DNA of 64,000 nt from Brevibacterium gallinarum. Lineage in GTDB: Bacteria; Actinomycetota; Actinomycetes; Actinomycetales; Brevibacteriaceae. The stretch lies in NCBI RefSeq assembly GCF_014836885.1, contig NZ_JACSPY010000005.1, forward strand, positions 62,001 through 126,000, written 5' to 3'. The first letter of the stretch is position 1; every line of letters starts with the position of its first letter. The position numbers and the translations under genes were made by a program. The notes below the pieces were generated by a model that ran no database searches, was not told the DNA's origin, and was given only the letters and a program-made list of their open reading frames with translations. Positions 16,939 to 26,413 of this stretch are shown piece after piece.

Positions 16939-17634
16939 TCAGAGACCGCCGGTGCCCAGAGCGGTGCGCACCATCGTCTCGAAGTGGCTGACGTGCTCGG
17001 CGGCCAGGTCGGCAGCGCGCTCGCCGTCGCCGTCGAGGATTGCGGCCAGCAGCTCGACATGCTCGCCGACGTGCTGCGGGACCCCGCGCAGGCGCAGCGC
17101 GAGGATGCACCAGATGCGGGTGGCGAGGCTGTCGAGCCGGATGAGCGTCTCACTCAGGTGCGGATTGCCAGCGGCAGCGTAGATCGCCCGGTGCACGCGG
17201 GTGTCGAATTCCAGCAGGGTCCGCGCATCGATCGCCGCATCAGATTCGTTCGCCGCATCCGTGTCGATCGCGCCGGTCGTGTCGATCGCCGCGGCCTCGG
17301 CGGCGAGCGCTTCGAGCTGACTGCGCAGCTGCGGATCCTGGCAGGCGGCAGCCCGCCGGGCGGCGACGGGCTCGAGGATGGTGCGCAGTTCGGAGATGTC
17401 GACGAGGTCGGCGATCTCGACCTGCGTGGCGAAGGTGCCGCGGCGCGGATATGAGACGACGAGGTGTTCGCTCTCCAGGCGCTTGAGCGCTTCGCGCAGC
17501 GGGGTGCGGCCGATCCCGATCTCCGCTGCGAGATCCGCCTCGCGGATCGGCTCACCGGGGGCGATGTCGAGCATCACGAGTGCATCGCGCAGGCGCACAT
17601 AGGCCTGCTCGGCCAGTGAGCTCGCCTCCGGCAT
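16939..17634 (-). CDS. GntR-family regulator, FCD (FadR) subfamily
   Basis: 231-residue repressor-type regulator. The winged helix-turn-helix spans residues ~8-72 (READLAAEIGIGRTPLREALKRL). An all-helical FCD ligand domain follows, with its metal-binding Asp/His pattern (FDTRVHRAIYAAAGN and a late H-x-x-H segment). It diverges from soxB, and the spacer contains a palindrome suited to a GntR protein, so it most likely controls soxBDAG in response to sarcosine or a related metabolite (inference). About 20 extra residues (DTTGAIDTDAANESDAA) expand the FCD domain. Confidence 0.9.
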   Translation of the reverse strand: MPEASSLAEQAYVRLRDALVMLDIAPGEPIREADLAAEIGIGRTPLREALKRLESEHLVVSYPRRGTFATQVEIADLVDISELRTILEPVAARRAAACQDPQLRSQLEALAAEAAAIDTTGAIDTDAANESDAAIDARTLLEFDTRVHRAIYAAAGNPHLSETLIRLDSLATRIWCILALRLRGVPQHVGEHVELLAAILDGDGERAADLAAEHVSHFETMVRTALGTGGL

Positions 17635-17661
17635 CAGTATCTCCCCTCATCGTGCCGCGCT

Positions 17662-17689
17662 GCGGTGAAAGAACCGCGGTGAAAGAACC
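17662..17689 (+). repeat. 14-bp direct repeat in the gntR-soxB promoter region
   Basis: GCGGTGAAAGAACC occurs twice without a gap, just upstream of the -35 box of the sox promoter. It could be an activator site or a duplication without function. Confidence 0.6.
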
Positions 17690-17691
17690 TC

Positions 17692-17740
17692 TTGACGAGA
17701 TCCTAGTCACATCCTACTGTGGTGTCACATTGATATATCA
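17692..17740 (+). promoter_or_regulatory. sox promoter with palindromic operator
   Basis: TTGACG (17692-17697) and TACTGT (17715-17720) are separated by 17 bp, a good sigma-70-type promoter reading toward soxB. The perfect palindrome TGATATATCA at 17731-17740 falls just after the expected transcription start. That is where a repressor such as the divergent FCD-GntR protein would block initiation. Confidence 0.6.
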
Positions 17741-17830
17741 GTCGTCGATCAAACGTTTCCCGCAGCGATGGGGCGGTGTCTGAGGCCGGCACTGGCGCTG
17801 GAGCCGACGACTGCGTGCGAGAGGAGCACC

Positions 17831-19054
17831 ATGCACGATCAGCGCGTGCTGCCGGCGCATCCGGACTTCATGTGGCGCAGCCCGGAGCCCAAGCACCGGT
17901 ACGACGTCATCATCGTCGGCGGCGGAGGCCACGGTCTGGCCACCGCCTACTACCTGGCCAAGAACCACGGCATCACGAATGTTGCCGTCCTAGAGCGCGG
18001 CTGGCTGGCCGGAGGCAACATGGCCCGCAACACCGCGATCATCCGCTCGAACTACCTATGGGATGAATCGGCGGCGATCTACGAGCACTCGCTGCAGCTG
18101 TGGGAGGGCCTGGAGGACGAACTCGACTACGAGATCTTCTTCGACCAGCGCGGCGTGCTCAACCTCGCCCACACCCTGCAGGAGGTCCGCGACTCCGTCC
18201 GCCGCGTCGAAGCCAACCGGCTGGCCGGCATCGACGCCGAATGGGTCGAACCCGAACAGGTCAAAGAGCTCTGCCCGATCATCAACATCGATGACAACCT
18301 GCGCTATCCGGTCCTCGGAGCGACCTACCAGGCCCGAGGCGGGATCGCCAAGCATGACTGGGTCGCCTGGGCGTTCGCCCGCCGGGCCTCCGAGCTCGGC
18401 GTCGACATCATCGAGAACTGCGAGGTCACCGGCTTCGACATCGACCACGGCCGGGTGACAGGAGTGCAGACCGACCGCGGGCCGATCGGCGCTGAATCCG
18501 TCGCGCTGGCCGCAGCCGGCGCCTCCTCGACCCTGGCGGAGCTGGCCGGCTTCCGGCTGCCGATCCAGACCCGCCCGCTGCAGGCACTGGTGTCCGAACT
18601 CCACGAGATCGTCCACCCGAATGTCGTCATGAGCAACCACGTCCATGTCTACGTCTCCCAAGCGCAGAAGGGCGAACTCGTCATGGGCGCTGGCGTCGAT
18701 GCGTACAACGGCTACGGACAGCGCGGCTCCTTCCACGTCATCGAACACCAGATGGCCGCCGCCGTCGAGCTCTTCCCGATCTTCGCCCGCGCCCACCTGC
18801 TGCGCGCCTGGGGCGGCAATGTCGACGTCACGATGGACGCCTCCCCGGTCGTTGGGCTCAGCCCGGTCGAGAACCTCTACGTCAACTGCGGCTGGGGCAC
18901 CGGCGGCTTCAAGGGCACGCCCGGTGCCGGATTCGTCTACGCCCACACGATCGCCACCGGCCAGCCGCATGAGCTCAACGCACCGTTCAGCCTCGAGCGC
19001 TTCGACACCGGTGCCCTCGTCGACGAACACGGCGCCGCCGGCGTCGCCCACTGA
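17831..19054 (+). CDS. soxB: sarcosine oxidase subunit beta
   Basis: 407-residue FAD/FMN subunit of heterotetrameric sarcosine oxidase, which demethylates sarcosine to glycine with formation of 5,10-methylene-THF and H2O2. The dinucleotide fold [16 protein letters not shown] begins near residue 30. The family-specific [14 protein letters not shown] segment, with the residue region that anchors covalent FMN, follows. The C-terminus has [21 protein letters not shown] precedes the ATG. It is the first gene of soxBDAG. Confidence 0.95.
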   Translation: MHDQRVLPAHPDFMWRSPEPKHRYDVIIVGGGGHGLATAYYLAKNHGITNVAVLERGWLAGGNMARNTAIIRSNYLWDESAAIYEHSLQLWEGLEDELDYEIFFDQRGVLNLAHTLQEVRDSVRRVEANRLAGIDAEWVEPEQVKELCPIINIDDNLRYPVLGATYQARGGIAKHDWVAWAFARRASELGVDIIENCEVTGFDIDHGRVTGVQTDRGPIGAESVALAAAGASSTLAELAGFRLPIQTRPLQALVSELHEIVHPNVVMSNHVHVYVSQAQKGELVMGAGVDAYNGYGQRGSFHVIEHQMAAAVELFPIFARAHLLRAWGGNVDVTMDASPVVGLSPVENLYVNCGWGTGGFKGTPGAGFVYAHTIATGQPHELNAPFSLERFDTGALVDEHGAAGVAH

Positions 19055-19130
19055 CACCGCGCACCAGCCCCACGCGGCGCGCACCGGCCCCACGCGCCGC
19101 GCGCCGGCCTTTCAGACCTCAGGAGATCCC

Positions 19131-19487
19131 ATGCTCATCATCGACTGCCCCCACTGTGGTCCCCGGATGGAGACCGAGTTCCACTACGGCGGACAGGCCG
19201 ACATCGCCTACCCGGCTGACGCCGCAGACCTGCCGGATTCCGACTGGGCCCAGTTCCTCTTCTACCGCGACAACCCGCGCGGGGACTTCGCCGAACGCTG
19301 GGTCCACACCGCCGGCTGCCGCAAATGGCTCACCGTCACCCGCAACACCGTGACCAACGAGTTCACCTCCACTCCGCGGCCCGGCGCCCCGGCACCGCAG
19401 GCCAGCACCGACGCCCACGTCACCACCACCGCCGAGGCGCCGCTCGCCTCGGGCGCGGACACCGCCCGGAAGGAGGGCCAGCCATGA
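19131..19487 (+). CDS. soxD: sarcosine oxidase subunit delta
   Basis: 118-residue zinc-containing small subunit. CPHCG lies at the N-terminus (Cys 6, Cys 9), with further ligands in the WVHTAGCRKW motif. The body matches the usual ~95-100 residue subunit. The last ~25 residues are a low-complexity extension (TTAEAPLASGADT...) containing an exact 14-bp word (19445-19458). Its stop overlaps the soxA start (ATGA). AGGAGAT lies before the ATG. Confidence 0.94.
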   Translation: MLIIDCPHCGPRMETEFHYGGQADIAYPADAADLPDSDWAQFLFYRDNPRGDFAERWVHTAGCRKWLTVTRNTVTNEFTSTPRPGAPAPQASTDAHVTTTAEAPLASGADTARKEGQP

Positions 19488-22400
19488 CCCGCAACCCCCA
19501 GCAGCCGGGCACCGGCCCGGCAGCGTGCAGCGAGACGCCCACCCGGCTGCCGGCCACCGGCATCGACCCAAGCCGGCCGATCAGCTTCGACCTCGACGGC
19601 GAGACGATCACCGGTGTCGCCGGTGACACGCTGGCCTCAGCGCTTATCGCCGCAGGCCGCACCCGGTGCGGCGACTCGCTGTACCGCTCCCGCCCGCGCG
19701 GCGTGTTCACCGACGGCCCGGCCGAACCCAACGCCTACGTCGAGACCACCATCGACGGGGTGACCGAGACGATGCGCCAGGCCACGATGGTCGAACTCGC
19801 CCCCGGCATCACCGCCCGCACGCTCACCGGGCTCGGCCGGCTGCTCGACGCACCCGCACCAGGTGAGCCGACCGACCCGGGCAAGCGCACGATCGCCCGC
19901 TACGACAAGCGCAACACGTTCACCGACGTGCTCATCGTCGGTGCCGGACCCGCAGGGCTGGCCGCCGCCCGGGCCGCTGTGCGCACCGGAGCGCGCGTGA
20001 TCCTGGCTGAGCAGGACTTCCGCCTCGGCGGCCGCTCGCTCGCCTCCGATGAGACGATCGAAGGCCAGCCGGCCGCCGACTGGATCGAGGCCATCCGCGC
20101 TGAACTCGTGGCCTGCGAGGAGTGCCGGATCCTCACCCGCACCGCGGTCGTCGGCTCCTTCGACTCGAACTACGTCGTCGCCGTCGAATCCCGCCGCGAC
20201 CACCTCGATGCCGCCCCGGCCGGCATGTCCCGGCAGCGGCTGTGGCACATCACCGCAGACCAGGTGGTGCTCGCCACCGGCGCGCTCGAACGCCCGCTGG
20301 TCTTCGCGCACAACGACCGGCCCGGCATCATGCTCGCCTCGGCCGCGGCCAGCTGGCTGCACCGCTTCGGCATCCTGCCCGGCCGCCGGATCGCGATCGC
20401 TGCGACGAACGATTCGCCCTACCCACTGGCCGGTGCCTTGGCTGCCGCCGGGGCTGCGGTGACGGTCATCGACTCGCGCACAGCTCCGGCCGCCGCCGAG
20501 GCGGTCGAGAACGCCGGAGTCACCGTCCACCGCGGGTGCGCGGTCACCGAATCGCTCAGCGACAGCGACGACGGGCATGTCACCGGCCTGCGCTTCGGCG
20601 CCTTCGACGGCACGCGTGTCGACGCGGCCAGCGAGCAGGAGACCGGCTGCGATCTGCTGCTGCTCGCCGGCGGCTGGACGCCGACCGTCCACCTGCACTC
20701 CCAGCGCCGCGGGGACCTGCATTGGGATGAGGCGCTCAGCGGCTTCGTCCCCAGCGCCCCGGTGGCAGACCAGCATCTGGCCGGTGCCGTGAGGGGCACC
20801 TACGCCACCGAACTGTGTTTGGCAGAGGGCACGGCTGCCGGCACGGCTGCTGCGGCAGCGACCGCGTGGGTGCGTGAGCACGGGGAGGAGACCAGCCCGG
20901 CCACCTCGGCAGCGGACGCCGCCACGGCGGCCACCGCCTCGGGAACGGGCGCCACCGCCTCGGCAGCGGACGCCGCAACCGTGCCCACCGCCTCGGCGGC
21001 GGTCTCCGACAGTCAGCGCCGCGCTGCCTGCGGCGAGGTCCGCCCGGTGTGGCTGGGCGCGACCCGCCTGCCGAGCAGCGACCGGGCCGATGAGAACGTC
21101 GAGTTCGACACCTGCTTCCTCGACCTGCAGCGCGACGAATCCGTGCGCAACGCGGTCCGGGCGATCAACGCCGGGATGCGCAATGTCGAGCACATCAAGC
21201 GCTACACCTCGATCGCCACCGGTGCCGAGCAGGGCCGCCTGTCCTCGGTCGTGACGAACGGGATCATCGCCCAGGCTCTCGGCGCAGGCATCGGTGAGCT
21301 CGGCGTCACAACCTTCCGCGCCCCGTACACGCCGGTGTCCTTCGCTGCACTCGCCGGCCGCTCGCACGGGGAGCTGTACGACCCGGCGCGGCTCACCCCC
21401 ACCCACTTCTGGGCGCTCGAGCGCGGCGTCGTGTTCGAAGACGTCGGGCAGTGGAAGCGCGCCCGCTACTTCGCCCGCGATGGTGAGGACATGGACGCAG
21501 CCGTCGCCCGCGAATGCGCAGCGGTACGTGAGCGGGTCGGCTTCCAGGACGCCTCCACGCTGGGCAAGATCGAGATCCGCGGCGCTGACGCCCCGGAGTT
21601 CCTCAACCGCATGTACACCAACGGGTTCCTCAAGCTCGCCGTCGGCAAGGGCCGCTACGGGCTCATGTGCGGCCCCGACGGCATGGTCATCGACGACGGC
21701 GTCTCACTGCGCCTGGCCGAGGACCGGTACTTCATGACGACGACGACCGGCAATGCTGCCCACATCCTCGAACACCTCGAAGAGTACGCACAGACCGAAT
21801 GGCCCGAACTCGACGTGACGATCACCTCGGTGACCGAGCAGTGGGCGACGATCGCAGTCGCCGGGCCGCTGTCGCGCAGGGTCGTGGCGAAGCTGTTCCC
21901 CGACCTCGACGTCAGCCGGGAGGCCTTCGGGTTCATGGAGTTCCGCACCGCCCCCCTGCACGCCCCCGGCACCGGAGCTGCCGGCGAGGACGGTGACTCG
22001 ATCGAGGCGCGGGTCTGCCGGATCACCTTCTCCGGTGAGCTCGCCTTCGAGATCAACGTGCCCGCCTGGTACGGCCGTGCGGTCGCCGAACTCGTCGAAG
22101 CCGCAGGTGAGGAGTTCGACATCACCCCCTACGGCACCGAGACGATGCACGTGCTGCGAGCTGAGAAAGCCTTCCCGATCGTCGGGCAGGACACCGACGG
22201 CACCGTCAGCCCCCACGACCTCGGGATGGGCTGGGCGGTCTCGACGCGCAAGGAGTTCGTCGGCAGCCGCTCGTTCGCCCGCGCCTTCAACCACGACCCC
22301 AACCGCAAACACCTCATCGCGCTGCTGCCCGACGACCCCGAGGTGGTGCTCGCCGAAGGGGCGCAGATCATCACCGCAGACGATGCTCCCGCCGCCGAGG

Positions 22401-22651
22401 CGGTCGTCGCCTCCCGCGGGCGCGCTGACGCGGCCGCCCCGATCCCGATGATCGGGCAGGTGACGTCGAGCTACATGTCCCAGGCGATCGGCCGCAGCTT
22501 CGCGCTCGCCCTCGTCAAGGGCGGCCGGGAGCGGATCGGCCAGACAATCGTCGCGAGCTTCGGCGGCCGCTTCGTCCCCGCGACCGTCGCCGACACGGTC
22601 GTCTTCGACCCGGAGAACACGCGCCGCGACGGCGTGGAAGGAGTGAGCTGA
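19484..22651 (+). CDS. soxA: sarcosine oxidase subunit alpha
   Basis: 1055-residue large subunit. The order is: N-terminal 2Fe-2S-ferredoxin-like fold lacking the cluster cysteines (residues ~25-110), NAD-binding Rossmann module (VLIVGAGPAGLAAARAA, ~148), second dinucleotide region ending ~465, and a folate-binding GcvT-like half from ~540 to the end. The GcvT half binds the THF that accepts the methyl carbon. Between the halves is a ~45-residue Ala/Thr/Ser linker (residues ~466-508) made of TAS-type repeats, which explains the length excess over typical ~1000-residue homologues. It is coupled to soxD and soxG. Confidence 0.95.
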   Translation: MTRNPQQPGTGPAACSETPTRLPATGIDPSRPISFDLDGETITGVAGDTLASALIAAGRTRCGDSLYRSRPRGVFTDGPAEPNAYVETTIDGVTETMRQATMVELAPGITARTLTGLGRLLDAPAPGEPTDPGKRTIARYDKRNTFTDVLIVGAGPAGLAAARAAVRTGARVILAEQDFRLGGRSLASDETIEGQPAADWIEAIRAELVACEECRILTRTAVVGSFDSNYVVAVESRRDHLDAAPAGMSRQRLWHITADQVVLATGALERPLVFAHNDRPGIMLASAAASWLHRFGILPGRRIAIAATNDSPYPLAGALAAAGAAVTVIDSRTAPAAAEAVENAGVTVHRGCAVTESLSDSDDGHVTGLRFGAFDGTRVDAASEQETGCDLLLLAGGWTPTVHLHSQRRGDLHWDEALSGFVPSAPVADQHLAGAVRGTYATELCLAEGTAAGTAAAAATAWVREHGEETSPATSAADAATAATASGTGATASAADAATVPTASAAVSDSQRRAACGEVRPVWLGATRLPSSDRADENVEFDTCFLDLQRDESVRNAVRAINAGMRNVEHIKRYTSIATGAEQGRLSSVVTNGIIAQALGAGIGELGVTTFRAPYTPVSFAALAGRSHGELYDPARLTPTHFWALERGVVFEDVGQWKRARYFARDGEDMDAAVARECAAVRERVGFQDASTLGKIEIRGADAPEFLNRMYTNGFLKLAVGKGRYGLMCGPDGMVIDDGVSLRLAEDRYFMTTTTGNAAHILEHLEEYAQTEWPELDVTITSVTEQWATIAVAGPLSRRVVAKLFPDLDVSREAFGFMEFRTAPLHAPGTGAAGEDGDSIEARVCRITFSGELAFEINVPAWYGRAVAELVEAAGEEFDITPYGTETMHVLRAEKAFPIVGQDTDGTVSPHDLGMGWAVSTRKEFVGSRSFARAFNHDPNRKHLIALLPDDPEVVLAEGAQIITADDAPAAEAVVASRGRADAAAPIPMIGQVTSSYMSQAIGRSFALALVKGGRERIGQTIVASFGGRFVPATVADTVVFDPENTRRDGVEGVS

Positions 22652-22652
22652 G

Positions 22653-23273
22653 ATGACGACGACAGCCCAGACCGGCAACCGGGCACCGCAGCTGCGGCCG
22701 ATCAGCCCAGCCGAGCACCGGGCCGCCGACATGGACGCCGGCTCGAGTGCGGCAGTGCGCCTGCGTGAGATCCCGTTCGCGCAGATACTCGCGATCCGCG
22801 CCGAACCCGGTTCGCCGATGGCCGCCGCCGTCGAGGCCGAGCTCGGCCGCCTGCCGGCTGCGGTCAAGCAGGTGACAGTCAGCCAGCAGGCCACGACCTG
22901 CTGGCTGAGCCCCGATGAGTTCCTCGCCGTGCTCACAGATGAGTCGCTCACGGCCGCCGCCGAGGTGGCGGAGACGATCATGGCCCGTGCCGGTTCTGCT
23001 CCCGGTCACGTCCTCGATGTTTCGGCCAACCGCACGACCCTCGAACTGTCAGGCCCGGCCGCGCGGGACATCCTCGAATCGTCAGCGACCATCGACCTGC
23101 ACCCGAGGATGTTCCCCGCCGGCACAGCTGTTGCGACGAATTTCGCTCAGACCCAGGTGATCTTGCACAAGACAGGGGAGGAGACGTGGCGGATCCTGCC
23201 GCGCTCCTCATTCGCCGACTCCGTCGTCACGTGGCTGCTCGACGCGATGGAGGAGTATCGGGAGGCCAGCTGA
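22653..23273 (+). CDS. soxG: sarcosine oxidase subunit gamma
   Basis: 206-residue small subunit that caps the folate-binding half of SoxA. Recognisable segments are CWLSPDEFLAVL, DVSANRTTLELSGPAARDIL and the C-terminal WRILPRSSFADSVVTWLLDA. Its start lies two bases after the soxA stop and the operon appears to end here. No glyA, purU or sdaA gene follows, unlike many sarcosine operons. Confidence 0.94.
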   Translation: MTTTAQTGNRAPQLRPISPAEHRAADMDAGSSAAVRLREIPFAQILAIRAEPGSPMAAAVEAELGRLPAAVKQVTVSQQATTCWLSPDEFLAVLTDESLTAAAEVAETIMARAGSAPGHVLDVSANRTTLELSGPAARDILESSATIDLHPRMFPAGTAVATNFAQTQVILHKTGEETWRILPRSSFADSVVTWLLDAMEEYREAS

Positions 23274-23280
23274 CCGGCAG

Positions 23281-23328
23281 CCGAAGTCTCACCCAGCCGA
23301 AGTCTCACCCAGCCGAAAACTCACCCAG
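23281..23328 (+). repeat. three 16-bp tandem repeats after soxG
   Basis: CCGAAGTCTCACCCAG occurs at 23281-23296 and 23297-23312, with a two-base variant at 23313-23328. It lies immediately 3' of the sox operon and forms no obvious hairpin. Confidence 0.75.
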
Positions 23329-23447
23329 GACGAGCCGCCTGGGCGACAGGTAGCATGAGCCGCAGGGCCACCCGCGTCATCGCGGGATCCCTGCGGCTTG
23401 TGCATGCAGCGCCAGCCGGAACGCCGACGCCTGATGAGAGGGCTGCC

Positions 23448-23960
23448 ATGGCTGACATCACGACCCCAGAGATCATCGATTTCCCCGGCAGCCCCACCGC
23501 TGTCGTCCGTGCTGAAGGGCTGGAGCTCGCCGAGATCGCCGCCTACATGGATGAGACGTTCGCCGCCCTGACCCAGGCGACCGAGAACGGCGACATCACT
23601 CCGGCAGGACCTGCATTCTGCCGCTATGACACCGCCATGGTCCCCGACGAGACCGGCCAGCTGCCGCCGCTCGACCTCGAAGCCGGGTTCCCGCTCGTCT
23701 CCGCACTCGGCGGCGCGCTCACCGCCGGCGAGGTGCGCATCGAGCCGTCCGAACTCCCGGCCTGCCAGCTGGCGGTGACGAAGTACACCGGACCCTATGA
23801 CGGGCTCGGCCAGGCATGGGAGCAGTTCACGCAGGCCCTCGTCGATGACGGCTGCTCACTCGGCATGCCCTGCTGGGAGGCCTACGACACTGAGCCGACT
23901 CCGGACACCGACCCGGCCACACTCGTGACCGGGCTCGCCGTCCCCGTCGCCCGCGACTGA
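23448..23960 (+). CDS. GyrI-like effector-binding domain protein
   Basis: 170-residue protein resembling the small-molecule-binding domain of SOUL/GyrI and MerR C-termini. The TPEIIDFPGSPTAVVRAEGL start, the AFCRYD strand and the VTKYTGPYDGLGQAWEQF motif are typical. Such stand-alone domains bind hydrophobic or cationic ligands, and a few act as enzymes. The ATG at 23448 has GAGAGG upstream; a longer in-frame start at 23355 adds 31 residues without family similarity. Confidence 0.78.
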   Translation: MADITTPEIIDFPGSPTAVVRAEGLELAEIAAYMDETFAALTQATENGDITPAGPAFCRYDTAMVPDETGQLPPLDLEAGFPLVSALGGALTAGEVRIEPSELPACQLAVTKYTGPYDGLGQAWEQFTQALVDDGCSLGMPCWEAYDTEPTPDTDPATLVTGLAVPVARD

Positions 23961-23998
23961 GCGCACGCGGTTCGCGCGTCCGCCCGGCCGGACGCGAA

Positions 23999-24032
23999 CA
24001 CGCCCCGCACAGCCGGAACTGTGCGGGGCGTG
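23999..24032. terminator. hairpin terminator, 14-bp stem
   Basis: Perfect arms 23999-24012 and 24019-24032 (CACGCCCCGCACAG and its complement) with a 6-nt loop lie between the convergent GyrI-like and BCCT genes. Confidence 0.75.
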
Positions 24033-24064
24033 CTGCGTTGATGGCGGAGGTCAGCGTCCGGAGC

Positions 24065-25978
24065 TCACTGCTCGCGCGGCTGCCGAGGGCTGACCTCACC
24101 GGCCCGGCGGGCGACGTCGGACTGCTCACGATCGTCTCGGCGGGTGAAGAGGTTCTTCGTCGCCGAGAGCCGGTAGTCGATGCGGTTGTCGACGCGGTCA
24201 TCGACCTTGTCGCCGAGCACATCGTCGAACTCATCGGAGAGGTACTCCGACATCTGCTTGCTCTCGATGACGCGCTTGATCGCGACTTGGCGGGCATCCT
24301 CCTTGCGGAACGCCTGCACTGAAGCCAGCGCGATGAGGGTGAGCACGATCGAGAACGGCAGCGCGGTGGCAAGCGATGCCGCCTGCAGCGCCTCCAGACC
24401 GCCGGCCAGCAGCAGGCCGATGGCGATGGCGCCCTCGAGCACGCAGAACAGGATGCGCGACCACATCGGCGGGTTCGGGTGTCCGCCGGATGCGAGCATG
24501 TCGACGACGAGCGATCCGGAGTCCGATGAGGTGATGAAGAAGACCGTCACCAGGATGATCGCCAGGACGGACATGATCGCACCCATCGGCAGACCGGAGA
24601 GCATGTCGAACAGCGCCTTCTCAGCGACCACGCCGTCCTGAGGGTCGACGAGCCCGCCGGAGCCGAACAGCTCCTGGTGGATGCCGGTGCCGCCGAGCAC
24701 GGAGAACCAGAAGAAGCCGACGAGCGAGGGCACGACGAGCACACCGGCGATGAATTCGCGCACGGTGCGTCCACGCGAGATGCGGGCGATGAACACGCCG
24801 ACGAAGGGTGCCCAGGAGATCCACCAGCCCCAGTAGAAGATGGTCCAGGCCGAGTTCCAGTCTGCGCCCTCAGCGCCGGTGAAGGCACCGGCATCGAAGG
24901 TGAGGTTGAAGAAGTTCGCCAGGTACACACCGAGGGACTCGATGAAGTTCTCGAACAGGAACAGCGTCGGCCCGAGCATGAGCACGGCGATGAGCAGCAG
25001 GCCGGCGACGGACAGGTTGATGTTCGACAGCCACTTGATGCCTGCGCCCACACCGGAGACCACCGACAGGGTCGCCAGGAACGTGATGCCGGTGATGAGG
25101 ATGATGAGGAAGGTGTTGTCGACGGTGTCGACGACGCCGATCTCCTGCAGGCCCGAGGAGATCTGCTGGACGCCCAGCCCCAGTGAGGTGGCGATGCCGA
25201 AGACGGTGCCGAACACGGCGAGGATGTCGATGAGGTCACCGGCCCAGCCGCGCACACGGTCGCCGAGGAGGGGCTCGAGTGCCCAGCGGATCGAGACCGG
25301 GCGGCCGCGGCGGTGGATGGCGTAGGCCAGCGCAAGACCGATGACGGCATAGATCGACCACGGGTGCAGTCCCCAGTGGATGAACGTCTGCGCCATCGCC
25401 AGATGCTGCTGCTCGACTCCGTCGGTCGGCCAGCCAGGTTTGGGCGTGGTCGTCGCATAGGTCAGCGGCTCGCCGACGCCGTAGAACACCAGGCCGATGC
25501 CCATACCGGCAGCGAACAGCATCGCAAACCACGACAGCAGCCCGAACTCCGGCTTCTCACCGTCGTCGCCGAGGCGGATCTTGCCGAACTTCGAGACCCC
25601 GACGCCGATCGAGAAGAACACGAACCCGCCGATGACGAGCATGTAATACCAGCCGAGGTTGTGCACGATCCAGTTCTGGGTGGCTGTCAGCACCATGCCG
25701 GTGGTGTCCTGGAAGACGATCGCCAGGATCGCGATGAGACCGATGAGGATGATCGACGGCCAGAACACCGCCGGGGCGATGAGCCCCTTCTTGTCGATCC
25801 GCACGCCTTGGGCGATGAGCTTCGCGGCGATCCGCGAATCGGAGTCCTCATCCTCGATCTGCAGGTGGTCCGGCAGCCGCAGCTCCTCGGCTTCCTGCAC
25901 GTCATCACGCAGGTGATCGGGGGCCGCGTGGACGGTCGCTGTGCTGCGATCCTGTCCTGTCTTGTCGTCAGTCGTCAC
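24065..25978 (-). CDS. BCCT-family betaine/choline/carnitine transporter
   Basis: 637-residue sodium- or proton-coupled uptake carrier for quaternary amines, with twelve predicted membrane helices. Marks are MGIGLVFYGVGEPL (helix 3 glycine stretch), the HWGLHPW segment and the family signature FFITSSDSGSLVVDML near residue 480. Long charged N- and C-terminal tails (~50 and ~65 residues) resemble the osmosensing tails of BetP-type carriers. The start codon is GTG (25978) with GGAAAGA upstream. Next to soxBDAG it probably supplies betaine, whose breakdown yields sarcosine (inference). Confidence 0.93.
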   Translation of the reverse strand: MTTDDKTGQDRSTATVHAAPDHLRDDVQEAEELRLPDHLQIEDEDSDSRIAAKLIAQGVRIDKKGLIAPAVFWPSIILIGLIAILAIVFQDTTGMVLTATQNWIVHNLGWYYMLVIGGFVFFSIGVGVSKFGKIRLGDDGEKPEFGLLSWFAMLFAAGMGIGLVFYGVGEPLTYATTTPKPGWPTDGVEQQHLAMAQTFIHWGLHPWSIYAVIGLALAYAIHRRGRPVSIRWALEPLLGDRVRGWAGDLIDILAVFGTVFGIATSLGLGVQQISSGLQEIGVVDTVDNTFLIILITGITFLATLSVVSGVGAGIKWLSNINLSVAGLLLIAVLMLGPTLFLFENFIESLGVYLANFFNLTFDAGAFTGAEGADWNSAWTIFYWGWWISWAPFVGVFIARISRGRTVREFIAGVLVVPSLVGFFWFSVLGGTGIHQELFGSGGLVDPQDGVVAEKALFDMLSGLPMGAIMSVLAIILVTVFFITSSDSGSLVVDMLASGGHPNPPMWSRILFCVLEGAIAIGLLLAGGLEALQAASLATALPFSIVLTLIALASVQAFRKEDARQVAIKRVIESKQMSEYLSDEFDDVLGDKVDDRVDNRIDYRLSATKNLFTRRDDREQSDVARRAGEVSPRQPREQ

Positions 25979-26413
25979 TGTGGTTCTTTCCGTGTTGTCA
26001 GCGTGTCTGCGTATCGAATTCCGTCACTTACCATCTCGGATTGTCCCAGCAGCGGCAAGTTCACCTGACAGTCCAGTGATGTCCCTCACATGGCGCTGCC
26101 TGGTCTCAAGGGTAGCGTGCCGGCCGCCTCCCCACCCGCGCCCGAGGCGGTGGGCGCCGAGCGCCCGGCTGTCGCCTCCGCTGGGGTCTCGTCGGCATCT
26201 GCGGTCGGGTCGCCTGCCGCGTGCAGGTTCCGCGGCGTATGCAGCGGTCCTTATCGGTTTCTGCGGTGTTTGTCATCAGTGTGGTGTGGTTCGTTGCAGT
26301 TCTGTGACCAGCAGTGACACGTAACTGCAACACACCTGTCATACGGCCTCCTTAGACTCATCCTCACGCCGTGCGCCGATGCCCGCGGCGCTCCCGATCC
26401 CCGAGGTGCCCCC
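25979..26413. other. 435-bp divergent intergenic region
   Basis: Between BCCT (minus) and the efflux operon (plus). It holds one 14-bp word (26136-26149), a 9-bp perfect inverted repeat with a 21-nt spacer (26293-26331), and a TAGACT box at 26353-26358 that could be the -10 of the efflux operon. No gene is supported. Confidence 0.4.
26293..26331. promoter_or_regulatory. inverted repeat upstream of the efflux operon
   Basis: GTTGCAGTT (26293-26301) and AACTGCAAC (26323-26331) are exact complements enclosing two GTGAC direct repeats. They lie about 22 bp before a TAGACT -10-like box, so this could be an operator. Confidence 0.35.

Noticed and set aside
19637-21406. 589-codon minus-strand frame over soxA
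   Set aside because: Antisense shadow of soxA without protein-like features.
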